Positions 6,385 through 11,707 of a stretch of DNA of 11,707 nt are shown here, one piece after another. This DNA comes from Deinococcus sp. (lineage in GTDB: Bacteria > Deinococcota > Deinococci > Deinococcales > Deinococcaceae): assembly GCA_018260375.1 (NCBI GenBank), contig JAGLBF010000075.1, forward strand, positions 1 to 11,707, written 5' to 3'. The position numbers and the translations under genes were made by a program. The notes beneath the pieces are model-generated. The model was not told the DNA's origin. It ran no database searches and worked only from the letters and a program-made list of their open reading frames with translations. How positions within the stretch are numbered: position 1 is the first letter of the stretch; every line of letters begins with the position of its first letter.

Positions 6385-7638
6385 CTAGTCTCTACCAAAT
6401 GCTTCCCCGCCCAGTACAAACGGCTTACTTTGTACGGGCGTGGTGAGTATCGCCTCGCCGCGCTGCAACAGCACGTTGATTTCACTGCGAATGCCGTAGC
6501 GCCCCGGCACATAGACCCCAGGCTCTATGGTGACAGCGAGTCCGGGCAGCAGCGTGCGGGTGTCGTGGGTTTCTAGGTCATCTAGGTTAACGGCGGCGCC
6601 GTGTATCTGTACGCCTAAGCTGTGGCCCAAGCGGTGGGTAAAGTACTCGCCCAGTCCCGCCGCGTCGATAATCTGGCGAGCGGCGCGGTCTACTTGCCAG
6701 CCCTGGGTGATTTCAGCAGGCGGTATCTGGCCAGCAATCTGTGCAGAAGTATTTTGCAGCAGTGCTAGCGCAGTGTCGCGGGCCTTTGCTACGGCTTCAA
6801 AGGCGTACATATATTCGGCGCTCGGCTCACCTGCGTAGCCCACCCAAGTCACGTCGGCAAAGGGGCGGCCTTTTTCCTGCGCCCATAGGTCGATCAGCAC
6901 GCACTGACCAGGCTGCAAACGGGCGCTGTCTGTGGCGCTCGGTTCGTAGTGTGGGTCGGCGGCATTGGCCCCAAAGCTCACATTAGCAGGGTGTCCACTG
7001 ACCATGCCCTGCTCGGTAATGTAGTCTTCAATAATCTGCTGGGCGGCGTATTCGGTCGCAGGCTCGCCGTGCTTAAGGGCCTGATGAAGGTATTCAAAGG
7101 CGCGGTCTTTGGCGGTCATCAGTACGTCTACGGCACGCAGGTGGGCGACTAGGTCGTCTTCTGACCACACCTGAAAGGCTTGCAGCAAGTCGGCGCTGCT
7201 CACCACGTTGGCCCCCGCCGCCCGTACCCGCTCAAGCGTGCCACCGTCTACGCGGCTGACATAGGGTACAGCGCCCTGGGGGCTGTACTCCATCGCTACA
7301 GTTCGCCCCGCGACGAGGTTGTGCAGCAACTCATCAAGCTCGCTGTGGGCACTGTAAGGCCGGAAGTCCACCTCTTGCCCCGCCAGCAACTTGGTCCAGG
7401 TGCCGCCCTCTATGCGGTGGTGAAGCAGTACGGGACGGCCCTGGCTTGGTATCCAGACAAAATAGCGCCGCGTCAGAAAACTTGATCCCAAGCCCAATAC
7501 GCTCGCCGCGTGCGGGTTGAGGCCCCGAAAGTCATAGATGAGCCAGCCGTCTGGTGTGGGAGTCTGGCGCACAACATGCGCCTGCAGCTGGGCCAATGAA
7601 GTAGAGGCCGGTACAGTAGAGTGAGAAATAAAAGACAT
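6385..7638 (-). CDS. M24-family metallopeptidase (Xaa-Pro aminopeptidase-like)
   Basis: This is a cytoplasmic pita-bread-fold peptidase, probably cleaving N-terminal residues before proline or a related dipeptide. With the ATG at 7638 it has 417 residues: a creatinase-like N-terminal domain (about 1-165) and the catalytic domain (about 170-405). All five metal ligands are visible: D250 (VLIDLW), D262 (FADVTW), H339 (RLGHSLGVQIHG), E372 (TIEPGVYVPG) and E386 (IRSEINVLL). An in-frame TTG at 7680 would add 14 residues. I prefer the ATG because TATCAT lies exactly six bases before it, and because the added residues would cross that promoter. It is monocistronic by spacing, and the exact substrate cannot be read from sequence. 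Confidence 0.93.
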   Translation of the reverse strand: MSFISHSTVPASTSLAQLQAHVVRQTPTPDGWLIYDFRGLNPHAASVLGLGSSFLTRRYFVWIPSQGRPVLLHHRIEGGTWTKLLAGQEVDFRPYSAHSELDELLHNLVAGRTVAMEYSPQGAVPYVSRVDGGTLERVRAAGANVVSSADLLQAFQVWSEDDLVAHLRAVDVLMTAKDRAFEYLHQALKHGEPATEYAAQQIIEDYITEQGMVSGHPANVSFGANAADPHYEPSATDSARLQPGQCVLIDLWAQEKGRPFADVTWVGYAGEPSAEYMYAFEAVAKARDTALALLQNTSAQIAGQIPPAEITQGWQVDRAARQIIDAAGLGEYFTHRLGHSLGVQIHGAAVNLDDLETHDTRTLLPGLAVTIEPGVYVPGRYGIRSEINVLLQRGEAILTTPVQSKPFVLGGEAFGRD

Positions 7639-7644
7639 GCCCTG

Positions 7645-7650
7645 ATGATA
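7645..7650 (-). promoter_or_regulatory. Candidate -10 box for leaderless M24 peptidase mRNA
   Basis: TATCAT on the minus strand is followed by CAGGGC and the ATG at 7638. The spacing is the same six bases seen at four other genes here. No extended TGn is present, and the best -35 (TTGCCC) has a long 19-bp spacer. Confidence 0.45.
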
Positions 7651-7667
7651 GCGGTCAGCTTTTGAAT

Positions 7668-7835
7668 GTGGGCAATGCAACTTTAAAGGCTGATATAGAT
7701 GGCGACTTGAACGTTGCTAAAAATTCTGTAAAAGAAGGCCAGCGGACGAAGGAACAAGTACGCCTTTGGCTTTATGCAGGGCACAGTTTAGAGGAAACAG
7801 TTACGAAAGCACCGACTGTGCCCTCCAATGCGTAG
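7668..7835 (+). CDS. Possible small unrecognised ORF in the M24 upstream region
   Basis: A frame without stops runs from 7632; a GTG at 7668 would give 55 residues ending at TAG 7833-7835. The middle reads RTKEQVRLWLYAGHSLEE, which looks like an amphipathic helix and more protein-like than most shadow frames. Third codon positions are AT-richer than in the neighbouring genes. There is no Shine-Dalgarno sequence and no -10 at the leaderless distance. I do not recognise the family. It could be a decayed fragment of a lost gene or chance. It is divergent from the M24 peptidase. Confidence 0.2.
   Translation: MGNATLKADIDGDLNVAKNSVKEGQRTKEQVRLWLYAGHSLEETVTKAPTVPSNA
7778..7824. other. 10-bp inverted repeat with 27-nt loop
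   Basis: AGGGCACAGT at 7778-7787 and ACTGTGCCCT at 7815-7824 are perfectly complementary. It lies 27 nt past the stop of the ribbon-helix-helix gene and so could end the SPFH transcript, but the loop is long and no T-tract follows on the minus strand. An operator or a processed RNA structure are alternatives. Confidence 0.4.
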
Positions 7836-7850
7836 TGCGGGCAAAACCCG

Positions 7851-8066
7851 TCAACCCTCGATATCCAGCGCTTTGCCTTGGTCGGTTGGGGGCTCACTAC
7901 CTACAACGGCGCTGGCTGGCTCGGGTGCTCGGCCTGCGGCTCTGACACTCTGGGTCAGCAGGTATTCTATCTGGGCGTTGACACTCCGCAGGTCGTCGGC
8001 GGCCCACCGCGCTAGTGCGGCGTAGAGTTCGGCATTGATGCGCAGGGCAAAGTTCTTGCGTGTCAT
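7851..8066 (-). CDS. Ribbon-helix-helix (Arc-like) protein coupled to SPFH
   Basis: The protein has 71 residues. MTRKNFALRINAELYAALAR followed by WAADDLRSVNAQIEYLLTQS reads as a beta strand (KNFALRI), a first helix (AELYAALARWAADD) and a second helix (VNAQIEYLLTQSVRAA). This is the Arc/MetJ/CopG-type dimeric DNA-binding fold. The last 25 residues are Pro/Ala-rich and probably disordered. The ATG at 8066 overlaps the SPFH stop codon (TGATG), so the two are translationally coupled; a TTG one codon earlier is less likely. From memory, small proteins of this type often follow SPFH genes in other bacteria, so the pair seems conserved. No toxin gene is adjacent, so an antitoxin role is not supported. 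Its DNA target is unknown. Confidence 0.82.
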   Translation of the reverse strand: MTRKNFALRINAELYAALARWAADDLRSVNAQIEYLLTQSVRAAGRAPEPASAVVGSEPPTDQGKALDIEG

Positions 8067-9004
8067 CAATAGAGGCTACCTGCGTTGACCACAGGTTGAG
8101 TGCCGCGCTCGCTGGTCAGCACCACCAGCAGGTTACTGACCATCTGTGCCTTGCGTTCTTCGTCTAGATGAACGATATTTTGGTCGCTCAGCTCACGCAG
8201 GGCCATCTCAACCATACCCACCGCGCCCTGCACAATCTGGGTGCGGGCGGCGATGATGGCGCTGGCTTGCTGGCGCTGCAACATGGCCCCAGCGATTTCG
8301 GGGGCGTAGGCCAGGTGTGACAGTCGGGCTTCCAGCACCTCTACCCCGGCGTGGCGCAGCCTGACATCCAGCTCACGGGCCAGTGCTTCGGCGACCTCAT
8401 CGGGGTTACCGCGCAGGCTCAGCACACCTTCTGTGTAGTTGTCGTAGGGGTACTGGGCCGCTAGATGGCGCAGCGCTGTTTCGGCCTGTATAGCCACAAA
8501 GCCAGTGTAGTCTTCTACATCAAACAAAGCCCGCGCCGTGTCGATGACGCGCCACACAATAACAGCGGCGATCTCTATCGGGTTGCCCTGCTGGTCGTTG
8601 ACCTTCAGCCGCTCAGCATTAAAGTTGCGGATGCGCAGCGACAGATTGACCTTAGCAGTTAGCGGATTGGTCCAAAAAAATCCGTTGCGCCGCTCGGTGC
8701 TCACATAGCGTCCAAAGAGGGTCAGTACGCGGGCTTGGTTGGGCTGCACCACAAAAAAGCCACTGAATAGCCAAAGCAGGAAAACACCCATGACTTTACT
8801 CAGTCCGGACAGGCCTAGATTAGAGCTGTAGGGGCCAGAACTCGAAAAAAACATCCAGACGCACACGCCCGCCAGTACCAGCCAAATCAGCAGCGCGGGG
8901 ATGCCGGGCAGACCAAAGGCGGTGGATTCTACGCTGGCAACGCCGCTGTGGGGCGAAACGCCGCCACCAGGCACAACAACAGGTTTTTTTTCTAGGTCGC
9001 TCAT
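8066..9004 (-). CDS. SPFH/Band 7 (stomatin/prohibitin-like) membrane protein
   Basis: The 312-residue protein has a short soluble N terminus, a membrane segment at about 36-55 (IPALLIWLVLAGVCVWMFF) and a second at about 70-86. The SPFH domain follows at about 83-260 (VVQPNQARVLTLFGRY, FFWTNPL, SLRIRNFNAERLKVND, AQYPYDNY). The C-terminal part is helical (LQRQQASAIIAARTQIVQGA), as expected for oligomerisation. Such proteins organise membrane microdomains and often scaffold proteases or stress-response factors; the partner here is unknown. The neighbouring protein encoded downstream is not an NfeD protease, the usual partner of one SPFH class, but a ribbon-helix-helix protein. A strong AGGAGG supports the start. 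Confidence 0.92.
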   Translation of the reverse strand: MSDLEKKPVVVPGGGVSPHSGVASVESTAFGLPGIPALLIWLVLAGVCVWMFFSSSGPYSSNLGLSGLSKVMGVFLLWLFSGFFVVQPNQARVLTLFGRYVSTERRNGFFWTNPLTAKVNLSLRIRNFNAERLKVNDQQGNPIEIAAVIVWRVIDTARALFDVEDYTGFVAIQAETALRHLAAQYPYDNYTEGVLSLRGNPDEVAEALARELDVRLRHAGVEVLEARLSHLAYAPEIAGAMLQRQQASAIIAARTQIVQGAVGMVEMALRELSDQNIVHLDEERKAQMVSNLLVVLTSERGTQPVVNAGSLY

Positions 9005-9010
9005 AGGGGC

Positions 9011-9033
9011 TACCTCCTAGCAAAATGATATCA
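9011..9033 (-). promoter_or_regulatory. SPFH promoter candidate and strong ribosome binding site
   Basis: On the minus strand an extended -10, TGATATCAT (9025-9033), is followed six bases later by AGGAGGTA (9011-9018). AGGAGG ends eight bases before the ATG at 9004. If this -10 is used, the mRNA would begin almost exactly at the ribosome site and carry a leader of about 14 nt. Confidence 0.45.
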
Positions 9034-9094
9034 GGCAGAGCGTCAGGGCACGGTCAGGTTCAGGGCATGACTAGCATTAGGGCATGAGTAGGGT

Positions 9095-9113
9095 ATAGGT
9101 AAGCCCTACCTAT
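9095..9113. terminator. Hairpin directly after tsaE stop
   Basis: ATAGGTA, loop AGCCC, TACCTAT is a perfect 7-bp stem that starts one base past the tsaE stop codon. An alternative 6-bp stem, GTAGGG with CCCTAC (9088-9093 and 9104-9109), excludes it. No T-tract follows on the minus strand, so it is at best a weak or factor-assisted terminator. Between here and the SPFH promoter there are short direct repeats of the type AGGGCATGA. Confidence 0.35.
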
Positions 9114-9569
9114 TTAGCGCAGCCGCGTGAGTATGCGCCCTGTTTGTCCCTGCCTGACATGCTCTAAGCGCAGGATAGGAGCCTCAGGAAAGTCGGCATA
9201 AAAGTGTTCGCCCCATTCCAAAATGCTCAGGCGGGCCTCAGCACTCAGCATCTCCAGATCCATCTCCCAGAGCTCCTGAGGGTGGCGCACACGGTAAGCG
9301 TCAACGTGCAGCACCTGGCCCTGCGGCGTGGGGTAAAGCTGCATCAGCGCGTAGGTGGGGCTGCTGACCAGACCTTCAAAGCCCAGCGCGGCCAGTAGTC
9401 CCTGGGTAAGGGTGGTTTTGCCTGTACCCAGTTCGCCTTCCAAAAACAGCACGCTGCCCCTAGACAGCGCCGAGAGCCCCGCGCCAAAGTCGCGTTGATG
9501 GGCTTCACTGGGCAGGTACAAGGTTTGGCCTAGTGGGGGCAATGGGTCGGGTACGCGGGAGGGCAGCAT
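9114..9569 (-). CDS. tsaE: tRNA threonylcarbamoyladenosine biosynthesis ATPase TsaE
   Basis: TsaE is the P-loop ATPase that works with TsaB and TsaD to install t6A at position 37 of ANN-decoding tRNAs. The 151-residue protein is of normal length. The Walker A motif GELGTGKTT is at 45-53. The family motifs SSPTYALMQLY (69-79), HVDAYR (88-93) and LEWGEHF (117-123) follow in the usual order. Neither tsaB nor tsaD is in the window. The ATG lies six bases after TACACT with no ribosome site, so the mRNA is probably leaderless. The promoter sits directly beside dispersed repeat copy B. Confidence 0.95.
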   Translation of the reverse strand: MLPSRVPDPLPPLGQTLYLPSEAHQRDFGAGLSALSRGSVLFLEGELGTGKTTLTQGLLAALGFEGLVSSPTYALMQLYPTPQGQVLHVDAYRVRHPQELWEMDLEMLSAEARLSILEWGEHFYADFPEAPILRLEHVRQGQTGRILTRLR

Positions 9570-9575
9570 CCGCTT

Positions 9576-9581
9576 AGTGTA
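9576..9581 (-). promoter_or_regulatory. Candidate -10 box for leaderless tsaE mRNA
   Basis: TACACT on the minus strand is followed by AAGCGG and then ATG. Its sequence and spacing match the response-regulator promoter at 2391-2396. Any -35 would fall within dispersed repeat copy B; none is recognisable. Confidence 0.45.
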
Positions 9582-9591
9582 GTGTCTCGTG

Positions 9592-9721
9592 CGGACTGCG
9601 CTCTATTCCAGCACAGGCAGTGCTTTTCTGACTGTGCTTGCGTACCAGGAAACCCGTATGTTTTCCTCTCGCATCCGCCCTCGTTGCATCTGGTTATTTT
9701 AGATTGAACCGGAAGCCGTAT
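9592..9721 (+). repeat. Dispersed small non-coding repeat, copy B (diverged)
   Basis: This 130-bp stretch parallels copy A in length and order. It shares the left block CGGACTGCGCTCyATTCCA, a central CGTATG followed by CTCGCATCyGC, and a right end CCGTAT. The segment 9622-9636 (GCTTTTCTGACTGTG) is the reverse complement of 68-82 in copy A at 14 of 15 bases, so part of the interior is inverted between copies. The element fills the gap between the coiled-coil gene and tsaE, and its last base falls in the coiled-coil stop codon. Confidence 0.6.
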
Positions 9722-11610
9722 CAGTCTTGGGGAAAGTCATCTAGGCGCTCCCGGGCCTCATATTCGTCAAAGCCCAGGGCCACGCGATGCCCGCCGTCGT
9801 AAGGATGCAGCAGCCAGGTGCCTTCAGTGGTGACCAATTTCATTTCACCGTTGCCTACAGGTTCAGGCAGTTCAGCCAGCAGCGCCGACAGGCGGGCCAC
9901 AGACCAGGCTTGCGGGTCAGCCGCGCCGCGTGTGACGATGCCGCCGCGCATCTCCCACAGACCCGTAGGCAGCGGTACGGCTTCAGGCAGCGGCTCCTCG
10001 GCGGCGAGGTCGTCGTCCATGCTAAATACATCAAGCAGGCCCGCCAGCGCGTCTTCACCAAACTGCGAGGTGACTTCGCGTGCGGTTTCAAATTCGGCGC
10101 GGGCTTCGCCCAGCAGCGCCTCAGCGTCTTCCAGGGTGCGCTGGTAGTGGGCGCGGCCCTCGGCAGACATCTTGGGAAGGGCCATCTGCGAGCGCAGGGT
10201 GTCTGCCAGTCGGCCCAGGCGCAAGATGGTTTCGCCGGCTAGGTGGCGGTAGTGCCCGTACTCATCCAGCACGTCGCGGGTGCGCTGGTCATAGCTTTCG
10301 CGCTCCTGAGCCGCTTCGCCCTTGCGCTTGTCTATGATGGCCCACAGTGCGCTGAGGTCTGCCATTTCGCCTCGCTCTAGGGCTTGCGAGGCCACCGCCA
10401 GGTTTTCTTGCAAGCCTTCAATGGCGGGCAGGTCGCGGGCGGCTTGCTCAATTTCTAGCAGCTCGCGCTGGTTTTCTAAGGCTGCCTCAGCGCTGTCGCC
10501 CTGGCGCTCAAGTACGGGCACACCCTGACGCAAGAGGCTCAGTTCGTCGCTCGCCAGCGAACCCGATTCCAGGGTACCGCGCACGACGGCGGCGTTCAGG
10601 CGGGCTTTTTCTACGGCGGGCAGGTGGCTGCTCAGCTGCGCCAGTCGCGCTTCTAGGGCGCTGAGTTCGCTGAGCTGTTCGCTGAGGTAGGTTTGCTGCA
10701 CGGCTTCTAAGTCGCTGCGCAGGGCGGCCATGCGCTCGTCACCGTAGAGTTCGCCGCCTTCCAGCTGCTGGCGGGCTTCTTGCAGGCGCTGATCTAGGGC
10801 GGTATTCACCAGTAACAGGGGTGCAAAGTCACGGGCGAGGTCGGAGAGCATACGCTTTTCGTGACCCAAATCCATATCGCGCAGGCTGTGGGCGCTCTCC
10901 TGGGGCACGTCTTCGGTTGTCAGCGGCAGGCCCTCTACCACCGAGGAAGCCACCTGTTTACGCAGTTCGCGGGCGATGCCGTAGGCGCGCTCTAGCTCGG
11001 CAACGGCTAAGGTACCTTCCTTTTGGGCGGTTTCTAGCGTTTGCAGCAGGGCGCCCAGTCGCTTGACCTTAGCCCCACCAATGCCTTCTACGCGGGAAAA
11101 TTCGGCGCGTAGCTCAGCAAGGTCGGCTTCCTGGCGCACCAGTGATTCTGAGAGCTTTTGTGACAGGGTAGCGCGCAGCTCCTCGCCTTCTTCAAGCATT
11201 TTGGGCGGCGGTGTGCGGCCGGCTGCCAACTCGCCCTGTACCACGCCGATCAGTGAGCGCAGGCGCTTGACTTCGGGCCAGTCAAAGTACAGCGTGTAGG
11301 TGCGCAGTGTTTCTTCCAGGGCCGACACCTGGGCTTGCTGCGCGTCACTGAGTTCGCTGACTTCGGGGATGTTCTGACCCTGCGCGGCGACCTCTGCCAG
11401 CACTTCTTCGACGCGGCGCTTGGCGAGGTGCGCCGGTACTGTGAGCTGAAGGCGGCGAAACACATCACGCTTGAGAATGTCAGAAAGCTGGGGTACTGTA
11501 AGCTTCTCTACATTTTGTCCACGGTCCTGGGCCACGCCTTCGATCAGCCGCTCCAGGGCGCGTGGTGAAACCAGGTCTCCGAGACTACGAACCGCATTTT
11601 TATAAAGCAT
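9721..11610 (-). CDS. Large coiled-coil/helical-repeat protein of unknown function
   Basis: I do not recognise this 629-residue protein. There is no signal peptide or membrane segment, so it is probably cytoplasmic. Residues 1-75 form a small helical domain rich in basic and hydrophobic residues (RALERLIEGVAQDRG, RDVFRRLQLTVP). Residues about 75-520 are almost wholly helical and rich in Glu, Ala, Leu, Gln and Arg, with recurring LExGxL turns at about 64-residue spacing. An acidic Pro-rich linker (about 530-545, MDDDLAAEEPLPEA) leads to a compact C-terminal domain (about 550-629; LWEMRGGIVTRG, TEGTWLLHPYDGG). The ATG at 11610 has AAGGAGT five bases upstream; the 28-residue extension open upstream of it is repeat-derived and rejected. 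A scaffold or SMC-like structural role is only inference. Dispersed repeats flank the gene on both sides. Confidence 0.85.
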   Translation of the reverse strand: MLYKNAVRSLGDLVSPRALERLIEGVAQDRGQNVEKLTVPQLSDILKRDVFRRLQLTVPAHLAKRRVEEVLAEVAAQGQNIPEVSELSDAQQAQVSALEETLRTYTLYFDWPEVKRLRSLIGVVQGELAAGRTPPPKMLEEGEELRATLSQKLSESLVRQEADLAELRAEFSRVEGIGGAKVKRLGALLQTLETAQKEGTLAVAELERAYGIARELRKQVASSVVEGLPLTTEDVPQESAHSLRDMDLGHEKRMLSDLARDFAPLLLVNTALDQRLQEARQQLEGGELYGDERMAALRSDLEAVQQTYLSEQLSELSALEARLAQLSSHLPAVEKARLNAAVVRGTLESGSLASDELSLLRQGVPVLERQGDSAEAALENQRELLEIEQAARDLPAIEGLQENLAVASQALERGEMADLSALWAIIDKRKGEAAQERESYDQRTRDVLDEYGHYRHLAGETILRLGRLADTLRSQMALPKMSAEGRAHYQRTLEDAEALLGEARAEFETAREVTSQFGEDALAGLLDVFSMDDDLAAEEPLPEAVPLPTGLWEMRGGIVTRGAADPQAWSVARLSALLAELPEPVGNGEMKLVTTEGTWLLHPYDGGHRVALGFDEYEARERLDDFPQD

Positions 11611-11615
11611 GAACG

Positions 11616-11622
11616 ACTCCTT
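11616..11622 (-). promoter_or_regulatory. Ribosome binding site deciding the coiled-coil gene start
   Basis: AAGGAGT on the minus strand ends five bases before the ATG at 11610. This selects the 629-residue form over the upstream in-frame start at 11694. No clear promoter is visible before the repeat. Confidence 0.75.
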
Positions 11623-11656
11623 GCATACGGCCTGTTGCTGTGCGGCCCTGATGGTG

Positions 11657-11707
11657 ATACGGATTCCGATTGATTTGGCGTACTTCCGAATCAATCCGAG
11701 CGGATGC
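11657..11707 (-). repeat. Dispersed small non-coding repeat, copy C (partial, inverted)
   Basis: This is the reverse complement of 129-179, with 49 of 51 bases identical. It runs off the window edge, so its full length is unknown. It includes the terminal ATACGGATTCCGATTG and the GATTGATT/AATCAATC inner hairpin. It lies 34 nt before the ribosome site of the coiled-coil gene and may affect its promoter. Confidence 0.8.

Noticed and set aside
7851..8066. Antitoxin of a toxin-antitoxin pair
   Set aside because: The fold fits many antitoxins, but the coupled partner is an SPFH membrane protein and no toxin-like small gene adjoins.
10080..10337. Plus-strand frames inside the coiled-coil gene
   Set aside because: They are antisense shadows caused by the GC-rich codon bias of a continuous 629-codon gene on the minus strand.
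11611..11694. 28-residue N-terminal extension of the coiled-coil protein
   Set aside because: The extension translates repeat copy C and the ribosome site; AAGGAGT five bases before the ATG at 11610 marks the true start.

Overview
The window looks like chromosomal DNA of a Deinococcus species (Deinococcota). The reasons are a RuvC with the Thermus/Deinococcus catalytic His variant, an OmpR-type regulator divergent from RNase J (from memory, the DrRRA/RNase J arrangement of D. radiodurans), moderately high GC, repeated leaderless-type promoters, and dispersed small non-coding repeats. I cannot name the species. The genes are mostly housekeeping and regulatory. I see no phage, insertion sequence, CRISPR array or recognised defence system.

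Layout. Positions 1-259 hold a dispersed repeat (45-179) and the ruvC promoter. ruvC (260-751, +) converges on a minus-strand cluster of three regulators: an OmpR-type response regulator (2384 to 1716), a stand-alone receiver that has lost its phospho-acceptor Asp (1716 to 1276, overlapping by 1 nt), and a PerR-type Fur repressor (1243 to 851). A gene-poor, AT-richer gap of about 0.8 kb (2385-3206) separates this cluster from RNase J (3207-4862, +). The gap contains two short tandem-repeat arrays, a compact hairpin and a 22-bp imperfect palindrome. A secreted VanW-domain protein follows (5051-6304, +).

The rest of the window is minus strand. Read in that direction it runs: a long coiled-coil protein (11610 to 9721), tsaE (9569 to 9114), a membrane SPFH protein (9004 to 8066), a ribbon-helix-helix protein coupled to it by a 1-nt overlap (8066 to 7851), and an M24 metallopeptidase (7638 to 6385). 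Related repeats flank the coiled-coil gene (9592-9721 and 11657-11707); the second is inverted relative to the copy at 45-179.

Regulation. Five genes (ruvC, fur, the OmpR-type regulator, the M24 peptidase and tsaE), and possibly vanW, have a TAnnnT-like hexamer exactly six bases before the start codon. Several of these have an extended TGn, and none has a convincing -35. This is the layout expected for leaderless transcripts, which are common in Deinococcus. RNase J, SPFH and the coiled-coil gene have strong Shine-Dalgarno sequences instead.

The least understood items are the receiver lacking its Asp, the repeat-rich regulator/RNase J gap, the SPFH/ribbon-helix-helix pair, and the coiled-coil protein with about 64-residue internal periodicity. 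I found no clear multi-gene novel system.
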